From positions 1 to 47,842 of the forward strand of contig OMWJ01000014.1 of the NCBI GenBank assembly GCA_900314725.1: a stretch of DNA of 47,842 nucleotides, read 5' to 3'. Both the position numbers and the translations under genes were made by a program. Under the pieces are notes generated by a model. It did no database searches. It saw only the letters and a program-made list of their open reading frames with translations, and was not told the origin of the DNA. Below, piece by piece: positions 33,959-43,185 of this stretch. The stretch is from an uncultured Bacteroidales bacterium. GTDB lineage: Bacteria > Bacteroidota > Bacteroidia > Bacteroidales > P3. Positions within the stretch are counted from its first letter, which is position 1. Each line of letters starts with the position of its first letter.

Positions 33959-35314
33959 ATGAAAAAACAAACACGAATCATCAGTGCTTTATTGTTTTCT
34001 CTCGCTTTTGTAGGTATGTTTTCTGCTAAGGCTCAAGACGATGCAGAAGTTTTAAACTTAGATCTTCAGACTGCTTTGAGCATAGCACAGGATAACAACC
34101 CTACAATCAAAATTGCCGAAATGGAAATACAGCGTGTAGATTACTCAAAAAAGGAAGTCATAGGCTCGCTTTTGCCTAATGTATCTGCAACAGGACAGTA
34201 CACAAACAACGTTATGAAGAGCGTAATGTTTATGCCTGCAAGTATGTCCGCAGCCTTCGGTGGAAAGAGTTATATGGAAATTGGCTACAAGAATTCTTTT
34301 ACTGGTACTATTTCAGCAGGTCTTCCTTTGATTAACTTTGCTCTTTGGGAAAGCTTGAAAAGCAAACAAACTGAAATGGATTTAATCTTAGAACAGGTAA
34401 GAAGTTCTAAAATAGACATGAGAAAGCAAGTTACCGATGCTTATTTCGGTGTTTTACTTGCAGAATCCAGCCTAAAAGTTTTAGAACAGAGCATAAATAA
34501 TGCAAAAGAAACTCTTAAAACAGTAAAAACCTCTTACGAACAAGGCTTAGCTTCTGAGTATGATTATTTGAGAGCCCAAGTTCAAGTCAATAATCTAAAT
34601 CCTTCTTATATCTCTGCAAAGAATGGAGTGGATTTGGCAAAACTTCAACTCAAAATGTTGCTTTCTTTGCCTTTGGAAAAACAGATAAAAGTCAAGGAAG
34701 AGCTTTCTGACTATGAAGAGAATTTAAAGTTGCTTGAACAATACGAAAAAGACCAAGCCATAGAGTATAACTCCACTCTTAGACAATTGGATTTAAACAT
34801 CAAGAATCTACAACACACACTAAAAATGACTAAATATCAACATCTACCTTCTCTTTCTGCATTTGGTCAATATGCTTATCAAACTCAAGCTGAAGATTTC
34901 AAATTTCAGGATTACAAATGGGTGAGCAGTGCTGCTGTTGGTTTGAGTCTAAGTATTCCTATTTTTAACGGAAATACAGTTATCCATCAGACAAAACAAG
35001 TTGAATTGGCAATAAAAGAACTACAACTGCAAAGAAATTACGCTACTGAAGGTCAAAAGCTTCAAATCACTTCTGCCTTAGATAATATGCGTGCTGCAAA
35101 CGAACAACTTTTAGTAAACAAAGAAGCAATTGCTCAAGCAGAAAAAGGATATGAAATCGCAAAAGTTCGTTATAACACAGGAACGGGAACAATATTGGAA
35201 TTAAATGATTCTGAACTTGCACTGACTCAAAGTCGTTTAAATTATCAACAAGCATTGTATAATTATTTATCAGCTCAAACACAATTAGAACAAGTATTGG
35301 GTAGAAACAACTAA
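33959..35314 (+). CDS. TolC-family outer-membrane efflux protein
   Basis: The 451-residue outer-membrane channel has a signal peptide (about 1-26, ending SAKAQ) and two OEP repeats of long alpha-hairpins plus barrel strands. The repeat starts are visible as LDLQTALSIAQDNNPTIKIAEME (about 31-53) and, in the second half, NSTLRQLDLNIKNLQHTLKMTKYQHLPSLSAFGQYAYQ. The conserved VRYNTGTGTILELNDSELALTQSRLNY phrase is close to the C terminus. It forms the trimeric exit duct for the downstream MFP and RND pump. The gene is 36 nt before the MFP gene. Confidence 0.95.
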   Translation: MKKQTRIISALLFSLAFVGMFSAKAQDDAEVLNLDLQTALSIAQDNNPTIKIAEMEIQRVDYSKKEVIGSLLPNVSATGQYTNNVMKSVMFMPASMSAAFGGKSYMEIGYKNSFTGTISAGLPLINFALWESLKSKQTEMDLILEQVRSSKIDMRKQVTDAYFGVLLAESSLKVLEQSINNAKETLKTVKTSYEQGLASEYDYLRAQVQVNNLNPSYISAKNGVDLAKLQLKMLLSLPLEKQIKVKEELSDYEENLKLLEQYEKDQAIEYNSTLRQLDLNIKNLQHTLKMTKYQHLPSLSAFGQYAYQTQAEDFKFQDYKWVSSAAVGLSLSIPIFNGNTVIHQTKQVELAIKELQLQRNYATEGQKLQITSALDNMRAANEQLLVNKEAIAQAEKGYEIAKVRYNTGTGTILELNDSELALTQSRLNYQQALYNYLSAQTQLEQVLGRNN

Positions 35315-35350
35315 AAGAAATTAATTAACAACGTAAAAACATATATAATA

Positions 35351-36370
35351 ATGAATAAGAATATAGTAAGATTACTCTCAGTAGTAACATTCGCATCTTT
35401 GTTCTTGGGAGCATGTTCAAGCAAAGATAAAACAGATAACAAACAAGAGGAAGCTATAAAAGTACAAGTTGAACAAGTTTCTATGCAGGAAATAGATCAA
35501 ATCTATGACTTTACTTCTTCAATAGAACCTAAGGTAAAAAACTACATCTCTTCTGCAGGCGGAACTCGTATAGAGAAAATCTTTGTAGAAGTAGGTTCAA
35601 GAGTAGCAAAAGGACAAGTGTTAGTAAGAATGGAGAATACTAACCTTGCTACTGCACAAGCACAGTTGGATAACTTGGAAATAGACCTTAATCGTTTGAA
35701 AGCTTTATATCAAAGTGGAGGTACAAGCAAACAGACTCTTGACCAAATGCAAACACAATATGATGTTGCTAAAAGAAATGTTAAGAATCTAAAAGAGAAT
35801 ATAAACCTTGTTTCCCCTATAAGTGGAGTTGTTACAATGAAAAACTTTGATAACGGAGACGTTGCTGGTTCTCAACCAATACTTCAAGTAATGCAAATAT
35901 CTCCTGTTAAACTTAAATTTTCTATAAACGAAAGTTTCTATGCAAAAGTTAAGATTGGTATGCAAGTAACTGCAAAGGTAGAAGTCTTTGGTGAAGAAGA
36001 ATTCAAAGGAAAAATATCTATGATTTCTCCAACAATAGATCCAAATTCAAGAACTTTCTATGTAGAAGCAGAATTCTCTAATGCTAATCAAAAACTTCGT
36101 CCTGGAATGTTTGGAAGAGCAGAACTTAACCTTGGACGTGCAAACACTGTTCTTGTTTCTGATAAAGCTGTTGTAAAACAAAATGGAACTAATGACAAAT
36201 ATGTTTATGTCCTTCAAAACAATAATACTGTAGAATATCGTAAAATAACTTTGGGAAGAAGAATGAACGATAAGTATGCTGTTTTAGATGGTTTGAATGA
36301 CGGAGAAAAAGTTGTTGTTTCTGATTACAATAAATTGAAGAACGGTTCTAAAGTAAAAGTAGTTAAATAA
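35351..36370 (+). CDS. RND efflux periplasmic adaptor (MFP), lipoprotein
   Basis: This 339-residue HlyD/AcrA-type membrane fusion protein has a lipobox (LGAC, lipidated Cys22), a biotinyl-lipoyl-like domain (RIEKIFVEVGSRVAKGQVLVRME, about 74-96), and a short alpha-hairpin (LDNLEIDLNRLKALYQSGGTSKQTLDQM). A second lipoyl half (ISGVVTMKNFDNGDVAGSQPILQV) and a beta-barrel domain (ISMISPTIDPNSRTFYVEAEF) follow. It bridges the RND pump to the TolC channel. The short hairpin and lipid anchor are normal for this class. It is 31 nt upstream of the RND gene. Confidence 0.95.
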   Translation: MNKNIVRLLSVVTFASLFLGACSSKDKTDNKQEEAIKVQVEQVSMQEIDQIYDFTSSIEPKVKNYISSAGGTRIEKIFVEVGSRVAKGQVLVRMENTNLATAQAQLDNLEIDLNRLKALYQSGGTSKQTLDQMQTQYDVAKRNVKNLKENINLVSPISGVVTMKNFDNGDVAGSQPILQVMQISPVKLKFSINESFYAKVKIGMQVTAKVEVFGEEEFKGKISMISPTIDPNSRTFYVEAEFSNANQKLRPGMFGRAELNLGRANTVLVSDKAVVKQNGTNDKYVYVLQNNNTVEYRKITLGRRMNDKYAVLDGLNDGEKVVVSDYNKLKNGSKVKVVK

Positions 36371-36401
36371 ATTATTAACCAGATAAAACTTCAAGTATAA
36401 T

Positions 36402-39400
36402 ATGAGTGTTTATGAATCCTCGGTAAAGAGACCCGTGTTAGTGTCCATCGCTTTTATTGCGGTGATGATTATGGGTATCTTTTCCTATAGTAAATTAAGT
36501 ATAGACTTGTTGCCAGATTTTGATATGAATATGGCAATAGTCATAGTTTCTTATCCGAATGCAAGTGCTGAAGACGTGGAAAACAATGTTACAAAGACAA
36601 TAGAAACTGTTATGTCCACAGTCAGCGATTTGAAAAAAGTATCATCTACTTCCAAGGATAATGTTTCAATGGTAACTGTTGAGTTTAATTGGGGAACGGA
36701 TTTGGATGATGCAGTTAATGATATGAGAGATAAGTTGGAAATGGTGAAGATGTCGTTACCTGACGGAGCGTCTTCTCCTATGATTTTCAAGTTATCTACT
36801 TCAATGATGCCTGTTGTCATCTATTCTGTCAGTGCCAAAGAAAGTATGTCTGCTCTTTACAAGATTTTGGACGATAATATGTCTAATCCTCTGCAAAGAA
36901 TAGATGGTGTAGGTAGTGTTACTATTACTGGAGCTCCAAGAAGAGAAATTGTTGCCTTAGTTGATCCTCAAAAAATGGAAGCATATAATCTTACCGTTGA
37001 AAGTATTGGAAGCAGAATAGCAGTAGAAAATCTTAATACTCCTTCAGGAAAGTTTTATATTGGCAACGAATCTTATACTCTTCGTATAGAAGGAGAATAC
37101 AAAGAAAGTGATCCTTTAAAAGATATTGTTGTTGCTAATTATGGAGGACCTATTTATCTTAGAGATATTGCAACAGTAAGAGATTCTTTACAAGAAAAGA
37201 TTCAAGAATCATATGTTAATGGTAAGCGAGGTGCAACTGTTGTTGTTTCAAAACAAAACGGAGCAAACTCTGTTGATGTGATGAATAAAATCAACAACGC
37301 TTTACCAAGTATAGAAAAGAATCTCCCTCCTGATGTTCATATTACTGAGATTATGAACACAACAGACAACATTATTAACTCTATCAACTCTTTAAAAGAA
37401 ACTATCATACTTGCTTTTGTCTTCGTTATAGTAGTTATCATGTATTTCCTTGGACAATGGAGAGTAGCATTAATTGTTATTGTTACTATTCCTGTTTCTC
37501 TTATCGGAGCATTTATTTATCTGCTCGCTTCTGGAAATACTCTTAATATGATTTCAATGTCAGCCCTCACGATAAGTATAGGAATGGTTGTGGATGATGC
37601 TATTGTTGTTATGGAAAACGTAACAAAACATATAGAAAGAGGAGCAAGACCACGAGAAGCAGCTATTTATGGAACAAACGAAGTTGCTAATGCCGTTGTT
37701 GCTGCAACTCTTACTCTTATAGCAGTATTCTTCCCATTCACTATGCTTGGTGGTATGGCAGGAATAATGTTTAAACAATTAGGTTGGATGATGTGTATCA
37801 TTATGGTTGTTTCCATTATATGTGCATTAACTCTAACTCCTATGCTTTGCTCTATCATCTACAAGAGAAAAATAAACAATCATTTCATAGAAGAGCCTAA
37901 AGAAAGAGTAAATATCTTCACAAAAATACGTGATGCTATTGACAGACAACTGACAGTCTTGGACAATGGATACGAAAAGATACTTTCTTGGTGCGTAAGA
38001 CATAAACCAAGTACTATAATCATTTCAGCAGCTATCTTCATTCTTTCTTTATTCCTTATCAAGTTTATTGGTTCAGACTTCATTCCTCGTTCTGATAATG
38101 CCATGATTAGTGGAAGTATAGAACTACCTGCTGGTGCGAGTGTAGAAAGAAGTAAAGTTATAGCAGATCGTTTCAGTAAATTTGCACATGACAAATTCCC
38201 TGAAATGAAAAATATGACTTACACTGTCGGAACCCCTTCAGAAGATGAAGACAACTCTTTTGCTCTTATGCAAACAACAGGAGATAACTACATTTCTTTC
38301 CGTATGAAGTTCATAGATATAGCAGAGAGAGAACGTGATATTTATGAAATTTCAGATTTACTGCGTGAGGAGATAGCATCTTATCCAGAAGTTGCAAAAT
38401 CTACTGTTACTCCGGGAGGACAACAAGGAGGAATGACTGGTGGTTCTACTGTGGAAGTTCAAATATTTGGATATGATTTTGAAACAACTACACGCCTTGC
38501 AAACCAATATAAATCTCAGATGGAGAAAGTTGAAGGTTTAAAGGATATAACTATTTCCCGTAAAGACTATACTCCTCAGTTCAATCTTGAATTTGACAGA
38601 GAAAAACTTGCTGCAAATGGTTTGAGTGTAGCTACTGCTTCTACTTTTGTTCGTAATAGAATGAATGGAATGACAGCTTCTCTATTCCGTGAAGATGGAG
38701 ATGAATACAAAATCAAGGTTCGTTATGCTGAAGATTTTCGTAAAAATATAGAAGACATAGAAAACATTACTCTTTACTCTTCTACAGGACAACCTATAAA
38801 ACTTAGCGAAGTTGCAAAAGTTGTTGAAAAATTCGCTCCTCCTCAAATAGAACGTCAAGACAGAGAGCGTATTGTCAAAGTTACTGCAACTCTTTCTGGA
38901 ACAACTATTGACAAAGCCAAAGCAGCTATTGACAATATCACTGCTTCTCTTTCTATTCCTTCAAACGTAGGTATAGAAATAGGTGGAACAATTGAAGACC
39001 AAAAAGATTCATTCGGCGATATTGGTTTGTTAGGTATCATTATCATCATATTAGTTTATTCTGTTATGGCAGGACAGTTTGAAAGTTTCCGTTCTCCATT
39101 CATTATAATGTTCTCTATTCCATTTGCTTTAACAGGAATGTTCATTGGGCTATTCCTAACAGGCGGAACTTTGAATATGATGTCGTTGATTGGTGCTATT
39201 ATGTTGATAGGTATTGTTGTAAAGAATGGTATTGTGCTTGTGGATTATATCAATCTGAACAGAGAAAGAGGAATGAGTATTATCAACTCAATAGTTTTAG
39301 GAGGTAAGTCTCGTTTGCGCCCTGTTCTTATGACTACTGCAACTACTGTTTTAGGTATGTTGCCTATGGCTATAGGAATTGGTGAAGGATCTGAAATTTG

Positions 39401-39554
39401 GCAACCTATGGGTATTGTTATTGTGTTTGGACTTACAATATCCACTCTTGTAACTCTTGTACTTATTCCTACAATATACGGATCTTTCGCAGCAAGTAAG
39501 TTAAACCGTCAGAGAAAAAAATTACACAACAGATTAAGAAAGGAGAATAAATAA
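36402..39554 (+). CDS. RND-family inner-membrane efflux pump (HAE-type)
   Basis: The 1050-residue proton-driven pump has the usual two-fold repeat of 12 membrane segments and two large periplasmic loops. Visible landmarks are the first membrane segment VLVSIAFIAVMIMGIFSYSKL, the porter start LLPDFDMNMAIVIVSYPNASAEDVENNVTKTIE, and the proton-relay segment SALTISIGMVVDDAIVVMENVTKHIERG with its two adjacent aspartates. Near the end is GAIMLIGIVVKNGIVLVDYINLNRERG. These match the HAE-1/hydrophobe-amphiphile branch, which exports drugs, bile salts or lipids; the substrate cannot be read from the sequence. Its TAA stop overlaps the ATG of the PII-like gene by one base (TAATG). Confidence 0.96.
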   Translation: MSVYESSVKRPVLVSIAFIAVMIMGIFSYSKLSIDLLPDFDMNMAIVIVSYPNASAEDVENNVTKTIETVMSTVSDLKKVSSTSKDNVSMVTVEFNWGTDLDDAVNDMRDKLEMVKMSLPDGASSPMIFKLSTSMMPVVIYSVSAKESMSALYKILDDNMSNPLQRIDGVGSVTITGAPRREIVALVDPQKMEAYNLTVESIGSRIAVENLNTPSGKFYIGNESYTLRIEGEYKESDPLKDIVVANYGGPIYLRDIATVRDSLQEKIQESYVNGKRGATVVVSKQNGANSVDVMNKINNALPSIEKNLPPDVHITEIMNTTDNIINSINSLKETIILAFVFVIVVIMYFLGQWRVALIVIVTIPVSLIGAFIYLLASGNTLNMISMSALTISIGMVVDDAIVVMENVTKHIERGARPREAAIYGTNEVANAVVAATLTLIAVFFPFTMLGGMAGIMFKQLGWMMCIIMVVSIICALTLTPMLCSIIYKRKINNHFIEEPKERVNIFTKIRDAIDRQLTVLDNGYEKILSWCVRHKPSTIIISAAIFILSLFLIKFIGSDFIPRSDNAMISGSIELPAGASVERSKVIADRFSKFAHDKFPEMKNMTYTVGTPSEDEDNSFALMQTTGDNYISFRMKFIDIAERERDIYEISDLLREEIASYPEVAKSTVTPGGQQGGMTGGSTVEVQIFGYDFETTTRLANQYKSQMEKVEGLKDITISRKDYTPQFNLEFDREKLAANGLSVATASTFVRNRMNGMTASLFREDGDEYKIKVRYAEDFRKNIEDIENITLYSSTGQPIKLSEVAKVVEKFAPPQIERQDRERIVKVTATLSGTTIDKAKAAIDNITASLSIPSNVGIEIGGTIEDQKDSFGDIGLLGIIIIILVYSVMAGQFESFRSPFIIMFSIPFALTGMFIGLFLTGGTLNMMSLIGAIMLIGIVVKNGIVLVDYINLNRERGMSIINSIVLGGKSRLRPVLMTTATTVLGMLPMAIGIGEGSEIWQPMGIVIVFGLTISTLVTLVLIPTIYGSFAASKLNRQRKKLHNRLRKENK

Positions 39555-39844
39555 TGAAAGCGGCATTTATAGCATATAATCAAGCCTTTGTTGAAGAAGT
39601 GGAAATGATTCTTCATCAATTAAGTCTTAGAGGCTACACCAAATGGGAAGATGTCAAAGGCGTAGGTTCTAAAACAGGAGAACCGCATCTTGGTTCTCAC
39701 GCTTGGCCAAGCAAGAATATGGCTACCTTATGCATCGTTGATGATTACATCGCTCCTATTTTGAAAAAGAGAATACAGGGATTGGATCACTCAGCTCCAG
39801 AACAAGGCTTAAGAATCTTCTTTTGGGATGTAGTGGATGTATAG
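39554..39844 (+). CDS. PII-like small protein coupled to the RND pump
   Basis: The 96-residue protein has the ferredoxin-like pattern of PII-type proteins: strand AAFIAYNQAFVEEVEMILHQL (helix 1), RGYTKWEDVKGVGSKTGEPHLGSHAWP in the position of the T-loop, CIVDDYIAPILKKRIQGLD (second strand and helix), and a final strand RIFFWDVVDV. From memory this matches a Bacteroidota group found next to RND pumps and annotated as PII-like or nitrogen regulatory P-II-like. The GSHAWPSKNMA stretch is a likely ligand site. Its start overlaps the pump's stop codon, so translation is coupled. A role in sensing or gating of the pump is an inference from this conserved linkage. Confidence 0.75.
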   Translation: MKAAFIAYNQAFVEEVEMILHQLSLRGYTKWEDVKGVGSKTGEPHLGSHAWPSKNMATLCIVDDYIAPILKKRIQGLDHSAPEQGLRIFFWDVVDV

Positions 39845-39891
39845 TATTCTGCTTATAATACAATATATCAAAATAGATATTCACACTATTT

Positions 39892-39920
39892 AAGGACGAG
39901 ACTTGTTCTCGTCCTTTTTC
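39892..39920 (+). terminator. Terminator of the efflux operon
   Basis: AAGGACGAG (39892-39900) pairs with CTCGTCCTT (39908-39916), followed by T5. Confidence 0.9.
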
Positions 39921-39972
39921 TTTTTCATTAAAAAAATGTCATAGCAAATAGTCCTAATTTAATTTTTATGTA

Positions 39973-39980
39973 TAATTTTG
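39973..39980 (+). promoter_or_regulatory. Promoter element of the glycosyltransferase operon
   Basis: TAATTTTG matches TAnnTTTG, 36 nt before the ATG at 40017. Confidence 0.6.
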
Positions 39981-40016
39981 CTATTCAATAAGTATTCTGA
40001 ATTAAATACCGATTTT

Positions 40017-40970
40017 ATGAACAATATTGCCGTATTGATTCCATGTTACAACGAAGAACAAACCATAGAAAAGGTTATCTCTGACTTCAAGGCAGAGTTA
40101 CCCACTGCAAAGATATATGTCTATGACAACAACTCCACTGACAAAACAATGGAAAAAGCCATGAACAGCGGAGTTATAGTCTGCAAGGAAACCCGACAAG
40201 GAAAAGGAAACGTAATCCGTAGAATGTTCAGAGAAATAGACGCCGATTGTTACATAATGGTGGATGGTGATGATACTTATCCTGCAAAACATGCCAAAGA
40301 TATGGTTAATCTTGTTCTGAATGAAGATATTGACATGGTAATAGGAGACAGACTATCCACAACCTATTTCAATGAAAATTCAAGAGCCTTTCATGGCTTT
40401 GGAAACAAACTTGTCAGACGTCTGATTGTTTCTTTTTGGAAAAGCAGTTTGGGAAAAGATGAAACAATAAACGATATTATGAGTGGTTATAGGGCTTTTT
40501 CAAAACGTTTTGTCAAATTGTTTCCCGTTATGAGCAGCAATTTTGAAATAGAAACCGAAATGACCATACACGCATTGGATAAGAGGTTTCTCATAAAGCA
40601 AGTTCCCATAGACTACAAAGACAGACCTGAGGGAAGCATATCAAAACTCAATACTTTTTCTGACGGTTTAAGCGTGCTGAAAACAATAGCATTACTATTC
40701 AAAGAGTATAAACCGCTTCAGTTTTTTGGAATAATATCACTTATTCTTTTAGTTTGCTCTCTAATTCTTTTTATTCCTGTGCTGATTGAGTACTTTTCAA
40801 CACACCTTGTGCCGAGATTTCCAACACTTATCGTATCCGTCTTCCTGCTTTTAGCGTCTTTGATTTCATTCTTCAGCGGTTTGCAGTTAGATGTCCTTAT
40901 CAGCAAGTCAAAAAAGGACTATGAATTAAAATTAATTGAGTTTGAAACCAATCAAAAACAAAACAGATGA
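40017..40970 (+). CDS. Family 2 glycosyltransferase (membrane-associated)
   Basis: The 317-residue inverting GT-A glycosyltransferase has the nucleotide-sugar fold start VLIPCYNEEQTIEKVI (5-20), YVYDNNSTDKT, GKGNVIRRMF, the metal-binding MVDGDDTYP (DxD-like) and GDRLSTTYF. Two C-terminal membrane segments follow (FGIISLILLVCSLILFIPVLI and TLIVSVFLLLASLISFFSGLQ). The overall plan is that of dolichyl-phosphate mannose synthase-like enzymes, which load a sugar on a lipid carrier for use on the far side of the membrane. The gene ends ATGA, overlapping the next gene, whose product is a good candidate for the partner that uses the lipid-linked sugar. Confidence 0.9.
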   Translation: MNNIAVLIPCYNEEQTIEKVISDFKAELPTAKIYVYDNNSTDKTMEKAMNSGVIVCKETRQGKGNVIRRMFREIDADCYIMVDGDDTYPAKHAKDMVNLVLNEDIDMVIGDRLSTTYFNENSRAFHGFGNKLVRRLIVSFWKSSLGKDETINDIMSGYRAFSKRFVKLFPVMSSNFEIETEMTIHALDKRFLIKQVPIDYKDRPEGSISKLNTFSDGLSVLKTIALLFKEYKPLQFFGIISLILLVCSLILFIPVLIEYFSTHLVPRFPTLIVSVFLLLASLISFFSGLQLDVLISKSKKDYELKLIEFETNQKQNR

Positions 40971-42214
40971 AACCAATTCTTAAATATCTGAAAGTATTTC
41001 TTATATTACTGATATGTTTTTTAGGCTTTGCTTTCCTATCATGTCTTTTGCCACAGAAGCAGATACAATATCACATAAAAAGAAGCCTGCAACAAGGAGA
41101 CTTGAATGAAGAATACACATACGTAATCGGCAACAACGACAACAGTCGGTTCGATAATTTCAGCGATGCCCTTATCCTCAACGAAGCCTATCACATCAAT
41201 TCGGACAATATTTTGGAATCCATGTTCCTACTCAAACAAAACAAGTTCAACGAATCACAAGTAAATACATTAAAACTTGCCACTGAGAACGAAAATTTGG
41301 ATTTAGACAACGGTTATCCACGCTATTGGCATGGCAACACATTTCTGGTACGCTTATTTCTGATGTTTTCATCTTATCCTCGCTGGAGAGTGTTCATGTA
41401 CGTCATTTCCTCACTACTCCTTTTGCTCACCTGCATACAGATATACAAGAACTTTTCCATAAGAGAAGCCTTGATATTTGCCGTTGCCTTTTTGAGTTGT
41501 AACTTCTTCATAATGCAACTCTCCATTCAATTCTTCCCTGTTTTAGTTTTAAGTCTTTTGGGAGCATTATTCGTTATAAAATACTATAAGAGTTATACTT
41601 CCGTCTGCACATTGAGTTTTGTTTTTGGCTGTCTGACAATATACTTCGATTTACTTACAACTCCCCTACTTGTATTAGGGGCTATATTGACAGTGTGGCT
41701 TCTTTTTTCCACAAAAGACAGGGAGATAAGTCTAAAAAAAGACTTTATATCAATGATTTATCTATCTTTCCTTTGGTTCTCTGGAGCTGTCATAACATGG
41801 GTTTCAAAATGGGTGCTAACCTATATGACTATTGACAGACATATTTTTATTGATGCAAAAGAGACCTTCCTTTCAAGAACAACGTCAAACATGGACGGCA
41901 CTGATTTCCAAAGATTTGATGCAATAACAAAGAACCTCACATACGTACATTGGTCTGTCGTTCTTGTCTTTGCATTAGTTTTAATCTTTTTCTTAGTCAG
42001 ACATTTCTACAAGAAAGGTTATACGAATGCCATTCTCTTCTTTTTGATTGCTCTTCTACCTTACATTTGGTACGTCTTTGCAGCCAATCACTCAATGAAA
42101 CACTATTGGTTTACTTTCCGACTTCAGATTATTACTATATGGGGTATCCTGTTCGCAATCAATAGTTTTATCAAGCCAAAAGTCAAATCAACCAAAGAGA
42201 AACAAGACAACTGA
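40967..42214 (+). CDS. Multi-spanning membrane protein, possible GT-C glycosyltransferase
   Basis: The 415-residue protein has an N-terminal membrane helix (FLILLICFLGFAFLSCLL), then a roughly 90-residue polar periplasmic loop with acidic DNDNSRFDNFSDA and LDNGYPRYWHGNTFLVRLF, and then eight or nine membrane segments ending near residue 400. A large extracytoplasmic first loop with acidic residues and a polytopic body are the marks of GT-C enzymes, though I see no family-specific motif. Overlap of four bases (ATGA) with a lipid-carrier-type GT2 strengthens the idea that it transfers that sugar to an envelope glycan. Stop codon TGA; array F lies in the gap after it. Confidence 0.65.
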   Translation: MKPILKYLKVFLILLICFLGFAFLSCLLPQKQIQYHIKRSLQQGDLNEEYTYVIGNNDNSRFDNFSDALILNEAYHINSDNILESMFLLKQNKFNESQVNTLKLATENENLDLDNGYPRYWHGNTFLVRLFLMFSSYPRWRVFMYVISSLLLLLTCIQIYKNFSIREALIFAVAFLSCNFFIMQLSIQFFPVLVLSLLGALFVIKYYKSYTSVCTLSFVFGCLTIYFDLLTTPLLVLGAILTVWLLFSTKDREISLKKDFISMIYLSFLWFSGAVITWVSKWVLTYMTIDRHIFIDAKETFLSRTTSNMDGTDFQRFDAITKNLTYVHWSVVLVFALVLIFFLVRHFYKKGYTNAILFFLIALLPYIWYVFAANHSMKHYWFTFRLQIITIWGILFAINSFIKPKVKSTKEKQDN

Positions 42215-42264
42215 CAAGCAGAATTACTGCAAAAAAATCAATAATTCTTCTTGCTGAAAAAAGT

Positions 42265-42350
42265 CTTCGTTTTAGCAAAAAAAGATCAAGTCTTTTGAGT
42301 GAAAAGAGTTGATCTTTTTTTGCTAAGTCTTGATGTTTTTTCATCAAAAG
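42265..42350. repeat. Modular 21/22-bp repeat array F
   Basis: Units start at 42265, 42286, 42308 and 42329 (spacings 21, 22, 21). Heads are CTTCG, TCAAG, GTTGA and CTTGA; TCAAG and CTTGA are reverse complements. AAAGATCAA (42281-42289) pairs with TTGATCTTT (42309-42317), extended by TCTTTT/AAAAGA, giving a nearly perfect 15-bp hairpin. The array lies between convergent genes. Confidence 0.78.
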
Positions 42351-42360
42351 AAAAAGAAAA

Positions 42361-42396
42361 AAAGCGGACAAATCTTATTTAAAATCTATCCGCTTT
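42361..42396 (-). terminator. Terminator of the barrel gene at 42418
   Basis: AAAGCGGA (42361-42368) pairs with TCCGCTTT (42389-42396); the minus strand continues into a T-rich tract. Confidence 0.7.
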
Positions 42397-42417
42397 TTTG
42401 TTTGTCAATTTCTTTGG

Positions 42418-43158
42418 TTATAGTTTTATTTTAACTCCAAGTGCTATACCTAAACGAGAAAGGTCTTCTCTTTCATTTAGTTCTGTCTTGTTTTCTGAAT
42501 CACTTACCTTCTTAATACTTCCTCCCATAAAATGAATTTGTCCATCAAGTGAGATATATCTGCTTAGAATATACTCAGCACCTATTTCCAATCCATAACC
42601 GAAAGTTGCTCTCTTATAAGTAAAACTTGTTGATGTCATGGTTGTTGCTCCCGTTGCTGAGGTAACAGGAACTTGTGTTCTCATAGCATTTCTGAAATTC
42701 ATAAAACCAACAGTTGCTCTTGCATACAAAGACCATTTCTCTTTTATCACATCTGTATGTGCAAGAAAAGAAGGTCCTACATAGAAGATATACCTGTCAT
42801 CTGAAAAAGTTTCATCATGATTAGCATCTTTGTAGAAAGAATCAAATGCATTATACATTGAAGCAACAAAACCAAAAGCCATATTCTTATGGAAATTATA
42901 GTCATAATCAAGCTCATAGTTTATTCCATGGTGCATATGACGAGCATGATGGTCTTTCTGATAAAGAGTGAATACATCTTTGTTTTGAGAATCGCTTAAC
43001 ATATAGCCATAGCCTATTGTCATTGTGAAGTGATGAGGGGTATGTTTGAAACATTGACCGCAATGCTTTTCACATTTCTTTTCTGTCTCTTTATTTTCTT
43101 GAGCATAAACCAAAGTTGTAGCTAAAAATAATGCTATTACTAATAACGTTTTCTTCAT
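42418..43158 (-). CDS. Outer-membrane beta-barrel protein with His/Cys-rich N-terminal segment
   Basis: The 246-residue protein has a signal peptide (MKKTLLVIALFLATTLVYAQ). A 25-residue segment follows with CEKHCGQCFKHTPHH, then beta-strands typical of an outer-membrane barrel: FTMTIGYGYMLS, YELDYDYNF, MAFGFVASMYNAF, YIFYVGPSFLAH, WSLYARATVGFMNF, FTYKRATFGYGLEIGAEYIL, and a final LGIALGVKIKL. A His-rich loop (DHHARHMHHG, about 71-80) faces one side. The Cys/His clusters could bind a transition metal; this is inference. The gene is monocistronic. Confidence 0.75.
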   Translation of the reverse strand: MKKTLLVIALFLATTLVYAQENKETEKKCEKHCGQCFKHTPHHFTMTIGYGYMLSDSQNKDVFTLYQKDHHARHMHHGINYELDYDYNFHKNMAFGFVASMYNAFDSFYKDANHDETFSDDRYIFYVGPSFLAHTDVIKEKWSLYARATVGFMNFRNAMRTQVPVTSATGATTMTSTSFTYKRATFGYGLEIGAEYILSRYISLDGQIHFMGGSIKKVSDSENKTELNEREDLSRLGIALGVKIKL

Positions 43159-43185
43159 TTTATTATTTGTTTTTTGTGTTTATCA

